A stretch of 64,000 bases of DNA from positions 1 through 64,000 of the forward strand of contig VGXO01000003.1 of assembly GCA_016873275.1 (NCBI GenBank), read 5' to 3'. The notes under the pieces were generated by a model, which ran no database searches, was not told the DNA's origin, and saw nothing but the letters and a program-made list of their open reading frames with translations. The stretch comes from Phycisphaerae bacterium (GTDB taxonomy: Bacteria; Planctomycetota; Phycisphaerae; Phycisphaerales; SM1A02). The position numbers were made by a program, and so were the translations under genes. Shown here in pieces: positions 26,286 to 34,841 of this stretch. The first letter of the stretch is position 1. Every line of letters starts with the position of its first letter.

Positions 26286-26987
26286 ATGTTGAGGAAGGGA
26301 GCTTTGGCGGCGGGCCTGATGGGTACCGTTTGCCTCGCCGGAACTGCTTCGGCGGACTTCACCGGCTGGTTCTTTGACAGCTACACGGTCACCGTTGGCG
26401 GTGCCCAGTACGCCGTCATCGACGTGTATGGTCAGTTCAACGGCACCACCGACACCGTGTTGAGCGTGTTCAACTCGAACATCTCCAACTCGGGCGGCGT
26501 GGCGTTCAAGCACAACGACTCGGGCACCCTCGGCGGTCAGCCCGGCTCGTGGGCGGTCACTGCGTGCCTCGACATTCCGGCAATCGGGATCGTCCCGACG
26601 AACGACTCGTTCGTCACCATCGGCGGCACTCCGGGCGCGACCAACACCACCTCGCTCGACCCGTCGTTCACCCCGTCGAACGCGGCGGTTCCCCCGGCGA
26701 ACGCCGGCTGGTTCAACAGCAGCCCGCCGAACCTCCAGGGCCGCGTGAATCCAGCGACTCAGCGCACGTGGGTTGGTCGGTTCGTCAAGACCGGCATCTC
26801 CACCGCTGCGACGCTGAACTTCGCTGCGAACCTCGGCTACAACCAGGGTGCCGGCACCCCCTCGCAGTTCGCCTTCAATAACGGTCAGGGCTCGGGCCCG
26901 ACGTTCACGGTGTCTTACGTTCCCGCCCCCGGCGCGATCGCCCTCCTGGGCCTCGCCGGTCTCGCGGGTCGTCGCCGTCGCAACTGA
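26286..26987 (+). CDS. Secreted protein with PEP-CTERM-like C-terminal sorting tail (paralog 1)
   Basis: A 233-aa protein: signal peptide (KGALAAGLMGTVCLAGTASA), a Thr/Asn/Gly-rich beta-type mature region, and a C-terminal tripartite tail made of PAPG, a hydrophobic helix (AIALLGLAGLAG) and an RRRRN end. This arrangement matches PEP-CTERM-like sorting signals processed by exosortase-type enzymes in other bacteria; no such enzyme is in the window. AGGGAG lies 8 nt before the ATG. The following gene is a tandem paralog. Function unknown, probably surface or extracellular. A strong terminator follows. Confidence 0.88.
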   Translation: MLRKGALAAGLMGTVCLAGTASADFTGWFFDSYTVTVGGAQYAVIDVYGQFNGTTDTVLSVFNSNISNSGGVAFKHNDSGTLGGQPGSWAVTACLDIPAIGIVPTNDSFVTIGGTPGATNTTSLDPSFTPSNAAVPPANAGWFNSSPPNLQGRVNPATQRTWVGRFVKTGISTAATLNFAANLGYNQGAGTPSQFAFNNGQGSGPTFTVSYVPAPGAIALLGLAGLAGRRRRN

Positions 26988-27434
26988 TCGGTCCGACACG
27001 GACGCACGGACGTCTCTCGAACCACCGTCGCCTCGGCGACGGTGGTTCTTTTCCTTTTGGTTTGAGGCATGTCCTCAAGCTTCGAGGACAGGAGGTCTCT
27101 GCGTCCCCTGCCTCCGTGTGGCGTACTCCGTCTTGAGACCAGGTGACCTCCGCCGAAGGGAGGTTCCGGCGATCCCGACGACCGCCCCTGCCCCACGCCT
27201 CGGGAGCACCCCACCTCGGCCGAACTTGTTCAGATTGATCGCGGACGCCCGGTAATCTCGCAGAGCCTTGCTTCCAGGATGGGGGTCCCGACATGCCCGC
27301 GTCGGAACCCCGTGCATCACAGCGTCTTGCGCTTGCCTCCGACGCCTCCAACGCCATGTTTGGGAGGTCTTGAGGGCGTCAGCCATGGCGGCTGCTCGCT
27401 GGTTTCTCAAGGAAACTCAGAGAGGAGAGGGATC
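26988..27434. other. 447-bp intergenic region between the paralogs
   Basis: Besides the terminator it holds a second hairpin at 27070-27090 (TGTCCTC, AAGCTTC loop, GAGGACA) and the 5' leader of the second paralog with GAGGAGAGGG before ATG 27435. No convincing -35/-10 pair is visible. The leader shows no obvious similarity to the leader of paralog 1, although the coding regions are clearly related. Confidence 0.5.
27020..27058 (+). terminator. Intrinsic terminator after paralog 1
   Basis: A perfect 13-bp stem (AACCACCGTCGCC / GGCGACGGTGGTT) with a TC dinucleotide loop is followed by CTTTTCCTTTT. It lies 33 bp after the stop codon. Very convincing rho-independent terminator. Confidence 0.92.
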
Positions 27435-28133
27435 ATGAGAAGGACTGTTCTTGCCATCGGCGGCGCTGCCGCTCTTGGCGCTGCCGGGTCTGCCTCGGCG
27501 GCCTTCGTGGGTGCGTACTTCGACAGCTACGCCGTCAATGTCGGCGGCGCGAACTATGCGGTGATCGACGCGTACGCCCAGTTCAACAGCACCGCCGACA
27601 CGGTGCTGAGCATCTTCAATACGTCGATCTCGAATGTCGGTGGCGCCGCGTTCCACCACAACGACTTCAACACGTTCAGTGGGCAGCCGGGATCGTGGGC
27701 GGTCACCGCGTGCGGCAACATTCCCGCGCTCGGTCTCGTCCCGACCAACGACTCGTTCGTGCTGATCGGCGGTCCGACCTCGTCGACCAACACGACGTCG
27801 CTCGACCCGTCGTTCACCCCGGCGACCGCCGCGGTGCCGCCGAACAACGCTGGCTGGTTCAACAGCAGCCCGCCGAACCTCCAGGGCCGCGTCGATCCGA
27901 CCACCCTGCGGACCTTCATCGGTCGGTTCGTGAAGGCTGGAACCTCCACCGCCGCGTCCCTGAGCTTTGCCTTCAACATGGGCTTCAACCAGGGCGCCGG
28001 AACCGGCAACCAGTTCGCCTACAACAACGGCGCTGGTCGGGGTCCTGACTTCGTCGTCGCCTACGTCCCGGCTCCGGGCGCGTTGGCGCTCCTCGGTCTC
28101 GCGGGCTTCGCCGCCCGTCGCCGCCGCGACTGA
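27435..28133 (+). CDS. Secreted protein with PEP-CTERM-like sorting tail (paralog 2)
   Basis: A 232-aa tandem paralog of the preceding protein. They align end to end with shared segments such as GWFNSSPPNLQGRV, PGSWAVTAC, NTTSLDPSFTP and YVPAPGA. The signal peptide is RRTVLAIGGAAALGAAGSASA; the tail is PAPG, a hydrophobic LALLGLAGFA and RRRRD. A purine-rich GAGGAGAGGG run precedes the ATG. Divergence is spread over the protein, so the duplication is not recent. It has its own terminator. Function unknown; likely anchored or processed at the cell surface. Confidence 0.88.
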   Translation: MRRTVLAIGGAAALGAAGSASAAFVGAYFDSYAVNVGGANYAVIDAYAQFNSTADTVLSIFNTSISNVGGAAFHHNDFNTFSGQPGSWAVTACGNIPALGLVPTNDSFVLIGGPTSSTNTTSLDPSFTPATAAVPPNNAGWFNSSPPNLQGRVDPTTLRTFIGRFVKAGTSTAASLSFAFNMGFNQGAGTGNQFAYNNGAGRGPDFVVAYVPAPGALALLGLAGFAARRRRD

Positions 28134-28173
28134 GTCCCTGACCGCTCCGGCCGGTCTCTGAACTCGAGAAACC

Positions 28174-28210
28174 AAGTCGTCGCTGCCCTCGGCAGCGACG
28201 ACTTTTCCTT
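28174..28210 (+). terminator. Intrinsic terminator after paralog 2
   Basis: A perfect 14-bp stem (AAGTCGTCGCTGCC / GGCAGCGACGACTT) with loop CTC is followed by TTCCTTT. It lies about 40 bp after the stop codon. Confidence 0.92.
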
Positions 28211-28390
28211 TCCGGATCCTGCTCCCCCGACGGGGCGGGAGACCCTTCCAGCCGTGCTGGTGGTCCCTGCCGAATTTCTGCCAAACCTGAAACCCGCGCG
28301 ATCCCGAGGTCGGAACCGCTCTATTTTGGTGGTGGACCGGGATTCGCCCGGTGCTCGACCCCCCTGGTCAGTCCTGAGGAGCTCCATGCA

Positions 28391-29773
28391 ATGAAGACCT
28401 GTCTTCCCCTGTGCGGAACCATCGTGCTCGGTTCCGCGGTCCTTCTTGGGCAGTATGCCGCGATCGCCATGCCGGACGGCAAGGACGACGGCGGGGTCGC
28501 TGGCGCCACTGGTCCGGACGTGATCGTCGGCGCCCTGCCCGACATCGCGAAGTTCGGCACGGTGAACGGCGTCACCGCCTACTCCGTCGCAACTACGAGC
28601 TGCAACATCGGCGATCAGAACCTCAGCTGGTACTCGAACACGAACCAGCACCCGGTGATCGCGATGAACATGTTCCGTCTCAAGGGCGGGCGCTTCGAGC
28701 AGATCGGCATGAGCTGGCTGAAGCACGGCTTCTGCGCTCTGCAGCAGAACCTCTGCGGCGCCTGTCAGCCCGCGGGCTCGGGCTGCCCATCGCTCCTCGG
28801 CATTGGCTGCTCGGATCCCTACTCGTCGAGCCTCAACGGTCAGCAGTCGAACTTGGGTCCCCGCTCGCTGGTGAACGCCGCGACCGGCTACTTCCCGTAC
28901 CCGTGGTCCGCGCCCCCGGCACCCGCGACCGTCGGACGTCGCCTTCAGGTCGCAAACAACGACTTGAATCCTTCGATGAACTCCGGTGCGACCTTCTTCT
29001 GCGAGGGCATCTACATTCATCCGCAGGATTCGTCGTTCGGGAACAGCGGGAACAATGCGTCCTATCGCAAGTTCAACGTCGGCTCGCTCTCGAGCGGTGG
29101 CTACAGCCTGACCACCACCGGACCGACCTATCAGCAGAAGCCTGCCGTGTACGCCTGGCAGGCGGCGGACAACAACGTGGTGATCCGCGTCATCGACGTC
29201 CCGAACGACGGTCGCTTCTACGTCGCCTACAACGCCACCTCGAACGGCGACGGCACCTACCGCTACGAGTACTTCGTCTACAACCTGACTTCGGACCTCT
29301 CCGGCGGCTCGTTCACCCTCCCCAAGTCGGCGAACGCGGTGATCACGAACCTCGGCTTCCGCGACGTGAACGCCCACTCCGGCGAGCCCTACTCGGTGGT
29401 GGACTGGGCGGCGACGGTGACCGACGACGCAATCATCTGGAGCCCCGGGCAGACCTTCTCGCAGAACCCCAACGCCAACGCGATCCGCTGGGGAACCGGC
29501 TACAGCTTCTGGTTCACGAGCAACGTGGCTCCGACCGAGGTGGAGGGAGTGCTTGGACTCTTCAAGAACGGCGGAAGCGTCACCTTCGCCGGCGTCGGTC
29601 CGGTCGACACCTCGTCGATCCTCGGCGACCTCAACGACGATAGCGTCGTCAACGGCGCCGACCTCTCGATCATGCTCGGGGATTGGGGTCTTCCGGGTGG
29701 TCCCGCCGACCTGAACCAGGATGCCATCGTCAATGGGGCGGATCTGTCGATCCTGCTCGGCAACTGGACCTGA
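28391..29773 (+). CDS. Secreted protein with two C-terminal dockerin-like repeats
   Basis: A 460-aa exported protein. The signal peptide is MKTCLPLCGTIVLGSAVLLGQYAAIA. The mature region is rich in Ser, Asn, Gly and aromatic residues with several cysteines (SCNIG, FCALQQNLCGACQPAG), probably an all-beta disulfide-containing fold. The last 50 residues are two EF-hand-like dockerin repeats, GDLNDDSVVNGADLSIML and ADLNQDAIVNGADLSILL. In Phycisphaerae-type genomes such repeats end many secreted proteins. No cohesin is seen here. An intrinsic terminator follows directly. Confidence 0.9.
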   Translation: MKTCLPLCGTIVLGSAVLLGQYAAIAMPDGKDDGGVAGATGPDVIVGALPDIAKFGTVNGVTAYSVATTSCNIGDQNLSWYSNTNQHPVIAMNMFRLKGGRFEQIGMSWLKHGFCALQQNLCGACQPAGSGCPSLLGIGCSDPYSSSLNGQQSNLGPRSLVNAATGYFPYPWSAPPAPATVGRRLQVANNDLNPSMNSGATFFCEGIYIHPQDSSFGNSGNNASYRKFNVGSLSSGGYSLTTTGPTYQQKPAVYAWQAADNNVVIRVIDVPNDGRFYVAYNATSNGDGTYRYEYFVYNLTSDLSGGSFTLPKSANAVITNLGFRDVNAHSGEPYSVVDWAATVTDDAIIWSPGQTFSQNPNANAIRWGTGYSFWFTSNVAPTEVEGVLGLFKNGGSVTFAGVGPVDTSSILGDLNDDSVVNGADLSIMLGDWGLPGGPADLNQDAIVNGADLSILLGNWT

Positions 29774-29798
29774 TCTCCCCTTTCCCGATCGAACCTCT

Positions 29799-29837
29799 CG
29801 AGCCGGATCCCCCGGAGGGGTCCGGCTCGCTTCTTTG
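29799..29837 (+). terminator. Intrinsic terminator after the dockerin-like protein gene
   Basis: The stem pairs CGAGCCGGA with TCCGGCTCG and CCCC with GGGG, with one bulged T and a short CGGA-type loop. It is followed by CTTCTTT. It starts about 25 bp after the stop. Confidence 0.8.
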
Positions 29838-30024
29838 GCGATGCCCGGCGTCCAGTAACCCCCCACCATCGCGCGATCCGACCCGCTTTCCAAGGATCTC
29901 CGCTTCGGGAAGGAACCTCCGCGTCGTCCTGAAACAAACTAGGTTGCCCCGTCGTAGGTGACCGATCGCGTCTCGCTTCCGACTCCAACGCCTCGTGAAG
30001 ATTCGAGTGCCCCGGACCCACACC

Positions 30025-32346
30025 ATGCCCTCCTTCGCCCGCCGCCTTTCCGTCACCGGACTGCTCGCCGCCTCGCTCGTCGCGATCGGGTTCGCCCAAG
30101 GGGTGCCCGGTCGTGGAGGCAAGACCGCCACCCGTCCGGCGTCGAAGCTGGCGATCCCGGCCCGACTCGACCTCACCTCGTTCCGGACGGAGACCTTCGA
30201 CCTCCCGGCGAACCGCCCGGAGCAGGCGTCGATCACGGTTCGGACCGCCGAGGGGCCCATCGTCCTCGACCTGCGGCGATGGAGCATCCGCACCGCCGAC
30301 TTCCGCGTGCTCGAGGACCGCGGCGACGGCGTGCTGCATCCCGTCGCGGCACCCCCGGTCAGCACCTATCGCGGCGTGGTGTCGGGCGTTCCCGGCAGCA
30401 CCGTCGCGGCGTCCATCCAGGACGGCAAGTTGTGGGCGGTCATCGAGCGACCGGATCGCGCCGACCTCGTCATCGAGCCGATCGATCCCCTGGCGGTTCC
30501 TGGTCGTCAGAAGGTCGCCCACTACGTCTACGACGCGGATCAGGTCCGCGACGACGGTCGCGGGTGCGGCAACGAGTTCTTCGACATGGATCCGCACGGT
30601 CTCGCCGAGGTCGGCGGTCCGCGGGGCGACGAGGGCGGCGTCGCGGGCGTCGAGGAGTACCTCGTCGAGATCGGCTGCGACACCGACTTCGAGTTCTTCC
30701 AGAAGAACGGCAACAGCATCGTCAACACCGTCAACGACATCGAGAACATGCTCAACGGCGTCGATGTCGTCTACTCCCGCGACGTCGGCATCACCTACGA
30801 GATCTCGACGATCATCGTCCGCTCGAACTCCTCGGATCCCTACGTCGCCACCACCATCGACGGGCTGCTCTGCGAGTTCCGCAACAAGTGGAACGCGGCG
30901 CCGGAGAGCGCGATCCTTCGCGACGTCGCGCAGTTCTTCACCGGCAAGAACATGGGCTCGACGATCGGTCTCGCCTGGCTCGGCGTGATGTGCAACCAGT
31001 CGGGCAACGACTGCGGCGGCAACGGCAACCTCGCCTACTCGGTCGTCGAGAGCCGCTACACCACGACCTACAACTTCCGGGTCTCGCTCTCCTCGCACGA
31101 GCTCGGGCACAACTGGAACGCCACGCACTGCACCGGCAGCACCTGCCACATCATGTGCGCGTCCAACGGCGGCTGCGGCGGCATCAGCGGGAGCAACCTG
31201 AAGTTCGGTCCGGGCGAGGTCTCCCAGATCGTCGCCTACCGCAACCAGATGTCCTGCGACGTGCTGCTGCCGCCGCCCCTCTCGCTTCCCTTCATCGAGC
31301 AGTTCCCCTCGTCGGCGATCGACTCGAGCAAGTGGATCTTCGTGAAGGGCGCCACCTCGAGCCTCTCCGCGACCTCGCCGCCCTCGCCCCCGCGGGCGCT
31401 CAACCTCGACTCCTCCGGCAACGGCGAGTACCAGGACGACGAGATCCGCAGCAACTTCATGCTGCTCGCGGGCATCCCCGAGAGCATCCGCCTGACCTAC
31501 TGGACCCAGCACAAGAACACGGAGGCAGGCGAGCAGCTCATCGTCGAGTACACCAACCTCTCGAACGACTGGGTCGTCCTGAACACCGTCACCTCCGACG
31601 GCACCTCGCAGGCGACCTTCACCCAGCACCAGCAGGTGCTTCCCAACAACGCGAAGCACGACAAGTTCCGGATCCGCTTCCGCACCGCCGGCGACCAGAC
31701 CGACGACGATTGGTACCTGGACGACGTCTCGGTCCAGATCATCCCGCCGACTCCGGCGCCGCCGAACAACCTCTGCACGGCCGCGATCGCGATCGGGCAG
31801 GGCGCCACGAGCTTCACGACGGTTGGCGCGACCTCCTCCGGTCCGGACCTGCCGCTCTCCTGCTCCACCGGCGGCAGCGTGCAGATGCTGGCGGACGTCT
31901 GGTACTCGCTCGTCGCTCCCTGCACGGGTCTGCTCGAGATCGACACCTGCAGCGCGACCTTCGACACCTCGCTCGCGATCTACGGCGGTCCGACCTGCCC
32001 CGGCGCGTCGAGCGCTCCTCTCGTCTGCAACGACGACTTCCCCGCCTGCGGCAACAAGTCGAAGGTGTTCCTCGAGGTCTCGGCGGGGGCACCACTGCTC
32101 ATCCGCGTCGGCACCCGCCTCAGCGACGTCACCGGCACCGGCACGCTGCAGGTCACCTGCACGCCCTCCGCGCCGCCCTGCCCCGGCGACGTCAACGACA
32201 ACGGGGTCGTCGATGGCGCCGACCTTGCCGGACTGCTGGGCTCCTGGGGCGTCTGCCCCGGGTGTGCCGCGGACTTCGACGGCAACGGCATCGTCGACGG
32301 GACCGATCTCGCGACGCTGCTCGGCGGCTGGGGCAACTGCCCCTGA
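30025..32346 (+). CDS. Metzincin-like secreted metalloprotease with dockerin-like C-terminus
   Basis: A 773-aa protein. The signal peptide is LSVTGLLAASLVAIGFA, then a propeptide-like region. The catalytic domain carries HELGHNWNATH at residues 358-368, so HExxHxxxxxH is kept but the usual Gly before the last His is Asn. A Met-turn candidate HIMCAS follows. Disulfide-rich segments surround it. Later parts look like a MAM/concanavalin-like domain (about 430-580) and a CUB/pre-peptidase-like beta domain (about 580-715). Two dockerin-like repeats (GDVNDNGVVDGADL, ADFDGNGIVDGTDL) end it. An upstream GTG at 29995 is an alternative start. Likely zinc-dependent extracellular protease. Confidence 0.88.
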   Translation: MPSFARRLSVTGLLAASLVAIGFAQGVPGRGGKTATRPASKLAIPARLDLTSFRTETFDLPANRPEQASITVRTAEGPIVLDLRRWSIRTADFRVLEDRGDGVLHPVAAPPVSTYRGVVSGVPGSTVAASIQDGKLWAVIERPDRADLVIEPIDPLAVPGRQKVAHYVYDADQVRDDGRGCGNEFFDMDPHGLAEVGGPRGDEGGVAGVEEYLVEIGCDTDFEFFQKNGNSIVNTVNDIENMLNGVDVVYSRDVGITYEISTIIVRSNSSDPYVATTIDGLLCEFRNKWNAAPESAILRDVAQFFTGKNMGSTIGLAWLGVMCNQSGNDCGGNGNLAYSVVESRYTTTYNFRVSLSSHELGHNWNATHCTGSTCHIMCASNGGCGGISGSNLKFGPGEVSQIVAYRNQMSCDVLLPPPLSLPFIEQFPSSAIDSSKWIFVKGATSSLSATSPPSPPRALNLDSSGNGEYQDDEIRSNFMLLAGIPESIRLTYWTQHKNTEAGEQLIVEYTNLSNDWVVLNTVTSDGTSQATFTQHQQVLPNNAKHDKFRIRFRTAGDQTDDDWYLDDVSVQIIPPTPAPPNNLCTAAIAIGQGATSFTTVGATSSGPDLPLSCSTGGSVQMLADVWYSLVAPCTGLLEIDTCSATFDTSLAIYGGPTCPGASSAPLVCNDDFPACGNKSKVFLEVSAGAPLLIRVGTRLSDVTGTGTLQVTCTPSAPPCPGDVNDNGVVDGADLAGLLGSWGVCPGCAADFDGNGIVDGTDLATLLGGWGNCP

Positions 32347-32391
32347 CCGCCGGACCAGCGACGGCGGGACGCCGAGGGCGGCGGACGCAGG

Positions 32392-33276
32392 TCACGCGGA
32401 GCCGAGCAGGTCGTCGGCAAAACCCAGCGCCTCGCGGCGCTGCGTGATCGGTCCGATCGGGTCGCCCCGCAGGAACTGGCGGATGATCTGCCCCTGTTCG
32501 TCGAGCGACTTCGACTCCTCGTCGCCCATCCGGCGGATCGCGTCGAACTCGTCGCGGGTGCCGATCTTCAGCACCCGTCCCTTGTCGAGCATCACCATGC
32601 GGTCGGCGATGGTGAACGCCGAGTCCATCTCATGGGTGACCACCACGCTCGTCACGCCGAGCTTGCGGGTCAGGTCCACGATCAGCTGATCGATCTCCGC
32701 CGACGTCACCGGGTCGAGCCCGGCCGACGGCTCGTCGTAGAAGAGGATCGTCGGATCGAGCGAGAGCGCCCGGGCAAGCCCCGCCCGCTTCTTCATGCCG
32801 CCGGAGATCTGCGAGGGCAGCTTCTGGGCATGCTCGCGGAGCCCGACGAGCTCCAGCTTGATCTTCACCTGGATGTCGATGATCGAGCGATCGAGCTCGG
32901 TGTGCTCCTCGAGCGGCAGCGCGACGTTCTCGGCGAGCGTCATCGACTGGAAGAGCGCGCCCGACTGGAACAGGATTCCGAATCGCTGACGGATCGCGTC
33001 GAGCCCCGTTTCGTCGAGCACCGACAGGTCCTCGCCGAACAGCTGGATCCGCCCGGCGGTCGGCTGGATCGAGCCGATGAGGAGGCGCAGCAGCGTGCTC
33101 TTGCCGCAGCCCGATCCGCCCATGATGACGAGCGTCTCGCCGCGGCGGACCCGCAGGTTCACCCCGGAGAGGACGGTCTGGCTGCCGAACTTCTTGATGA
33201 GGTCCTCGACGACGATCACCGCGTCGTCCGACGCGGACGACGCCGCCCCGCCGCTCGCCGGCGCGTCGGGGGTCAT
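32392..33276 (-). CDS. MlaF-like ABC transporter ATP-binding protein
   Basis: A 294-aa ATPase of the MlaF/Ttg2A/Mkl subfamily that powers phospholipid transport between Gram-negative membranes. It has Walker A GGSGCGKST, Q-loop FQSGALFQSMT, signature QISGGMKKRAGLARAL, Walker B ILFYDEPSAGLDP and switch His in VVVTHEMDS. GGMKKRAGLARA and YDEPSAGLDP are typical of this group rather than of importers. The 40-residue C-terminal extension (DEESKSLDEQGQIIRQFLRG) is also MlaF-like. The ATG overlaps the stop of the upstream membrane gene. No mlaE or mlaD gene accompanies it. Confidence 0.88.
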   Translation of the reverse strand: MTPDAPASGGAASSASDDAVIVVEDLIKKFGSQTVLSGVNLRVRRGETLVIMGGSGCGKSTLLRLLIGSIQPTAGRIQLFGEDLSVLDETGLDAIRQRFGILFQSGALFQSMTLAENVALPLEEHTELDRSIIDIQVKIKLELVGLREHAQKLPSQISGGMKKRAGLARALSLDPTILFYDEPSAGLDPVTSAEIDQLIVDLTRKLGVTSVVVTHEMDSAFTIADRMVMLDKGRVLKIGTRDEFDAIRRMGDEESKSLDEQGQIIRQFLRGDPIGPITQRREALGFADDLLGSA

Positions 33277-34049
33277 GACCCGCCGGACTCCTCTCCGCCG
33301 CCGAGGTCCGCGTCAGGCTCGGTCGAGTCGCCATCCGACGCGGGCACGCTCGACGCGTCCGACGAGCCATCCGTCGAGTCCGGTTCCTCGATCTGCGGGA
33401 ACACCAAGACCCGCCCGTCCGCCCCGCGAAGCTCGAACTGGCTGACGAGCGGCTGACCCGTCAGCGGCTCCGGGCGGAAGAACACCATGGCGACGACCTC
33501 GGTCGTCGCGCCCGAGTCGGAGCGGAAGAGCATCCGATAGGGCATGACGAACTCCTGCGAGCTCCGGCCCGGCGGCGGCGTCTGCGTGAAGTCGAAGCTC
33601 GCCTCCACGAAGGTCCCGAAGCGATCCTCGATCTCCGCGGCGAAGAGCTCGACCGAACGGTCATCCGCCTCGTTCGCCGTGATCCCCTGCGCCGCCTCGC
33701 GGAACGCCGGCAGGTCGTCGGCGCTCAACGCCAGCATCGCGTCCGAGGGAAGCTGCGCCAGTTGCCGGAAGGCGTTCACGGTCTGCCATCCGCCCCAGAT
33801 CCAGAACCCGGAGAAGACGACCCCCAGCACGATGCCCGCGATCGCGAGTCCGCCCCCGCGAATCCACGGCTTGCCCGCGGCGACCGCGAAGTGCAGGAGT
33901 CCGAGGATCGGCCCGACGACCGTCGCGAGCGGGCAGCAGAGGATGAGGCTGCAGGTGAGCGAGGCGACCGCCAACTTGCCGGTCTTCGTGGGCGGAGCCG
34001 GATTGCCTCGATCGTCGAACCCTCCGGCGTAGGGATTGATGCTCGTCAT
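33273..34049 (-). CDS. Two-helix membrane protein with DUF4190-like N-terminus (A)
   Basis: A 258-aa protein. After a short polar N-terminus there are two or three hydrophobic helices (AVASLTCSLILCCPLATVVGP, GGLAIAGIVLGVVFSGFWIW) in the DUF4190 style. A roughly 130-residue extracytoplasmic alpha/beta region follows, then a Ser/Asp/Glu-rich tail that is probably disordered. It is coupled by ATGA to the MlaF-like ATPase. The preceding gene has the same plan, so the two look like diverged paralogs. A role with the ATPase is inferred from coupling only. Confidence 0.75.
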   Translation of the reverse strand: MTSINPYAGGFDDRGNPAPPTKTGKLAVASLTCSLILCCPLATVVGPILGLLHFAVAAGKPWIRGGGLAIAGIVLGVVFSGFWIWGGWQTVNAFRQLAQLPSDAMLALSADDLPAFREAAQGITANEADDRSVELFAAEIEDRFGTFVEASFDFTQTPPPGRSSQEFVMPYRMLFRSDSGATTEVVAMVFFRPEPLTGQPLVSQFELRGADGRVLVFPQIEEPDSTDGSSDASSVPASDGDSTEPDADLGGGEESGGS

Positions 34050-34097
34050 GCATGGGTCTCCAGAGTGGGATCGTACTTCCGCCGAGCAGCGACAGGA

Positions 34098-34787
34098 TCA
34101 TCGCGGTTCGGGGACGGGATCGGAGGAGGGCTCCGCGTCCGGAGTCCCGATCCGGAGGTCTCCGAGCCGCTCGTCGGCGATGACGACCTCGAGCGGCTCC
34201 GGGGCGGGATACGGATCCGCCAAGTTGGTGGAGGGTCGGAGGAGCATCCGGACGCTTCCGGTCAGCTCCCGCTGCTCGAAGCGCCAGATGACGGCGGCGG
34301 TGAGGTCGGGACTGCCGAGGTCGCCCGCGTAGGTCCAGTCGACCACGGAGAGCCCGATGAACGCCCCGTACCGCCCGCGAGCGGTCCTCCCGAGCGATCG
34401 GAGCGATCGCCCCTCCGGTCCGGCGACGGCGCTCCACGAGGAGGGGACGGGAGCCTCCGAGTCGAGCGTCGCGGTCGTCATCAGCTCCGCCGCGATCCGC
34501 TCGCTGCGCGACTCGACCTCCTCGCGGAAGCGATGGGAGAACCAGTCGAAGAGGAGCCCCTGTCCGACGAGACCGACGGCGCCGAGGACGATCGCGATCA
34601 GCGCCATCCTCGCGCCGGAGAGGCTGGCATCGAGACGGATCCGGCGCCGGGCGACCCACCCGAGGATCACCGCGACCGCCGGCACGAGCGGGCAGCAGGG
34701 AAGCAGCACGCCCACGGCGCCCACGACGAGCGCCGCGATCGCCAGCTGGCTCGGCACCGTGGTCGTCGAAGCGGCTCGCGTCTCCAT
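34098..34787 (-). CDS. Two-helix membrane protein with DUF4190-like N-terminus (B)
   Basis: A 229-aa protein of the same plan as its downstream neighbour. N-terminal hydrophobic helices (LAIAALVVGAVGVLLPCCPLV, MALIAIVLGAVGLVGQGLLF) share the CCPL motif with protein A. An extracytoplasmic domain with GRYGAFIGLSVVDWTYAG and GSVRMLLRPSTN follows, then an acidic Pro-rich tail. It ends 48 bp before protein A and likely forms a three-gene operon with it and the MlaF-like ATPase. No known function. Confidence 0.75.
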   Translation of the reverse strand: METRAASTTTVPSQLAIAALVVGAVGVLLPCCPLVPAVAVILGWVARRRIRLDASLSGARMALIAIVLGAVGLVGQGLLFDWFSHRFREEVESRSERIAAELMTTATLDSEAPVPSSWSAVAGPEGRSLRSLGRTARGRYGAFIGLSVVDWTYAGDLGSPDLTAAVIWRFEQRELTGSVRMLLRPSTNLADPYPAPEPLEVVIADERLGDLRIGTPDAEPSSDPVPEPR

Positions 34788-34841
34788 GGACGGAATCTAC
34801 CCGCCGCCACCGAGCGATCACCCGCCTCTACACTCGGGTTG

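Noticed and set aside
26063-26377. A plus-strand frame overlapping the start of the first sorting-tail gene
   Set aside because: It runs out of frame through a clear signal peptide, lacks a ribosome site and has mixed composition.
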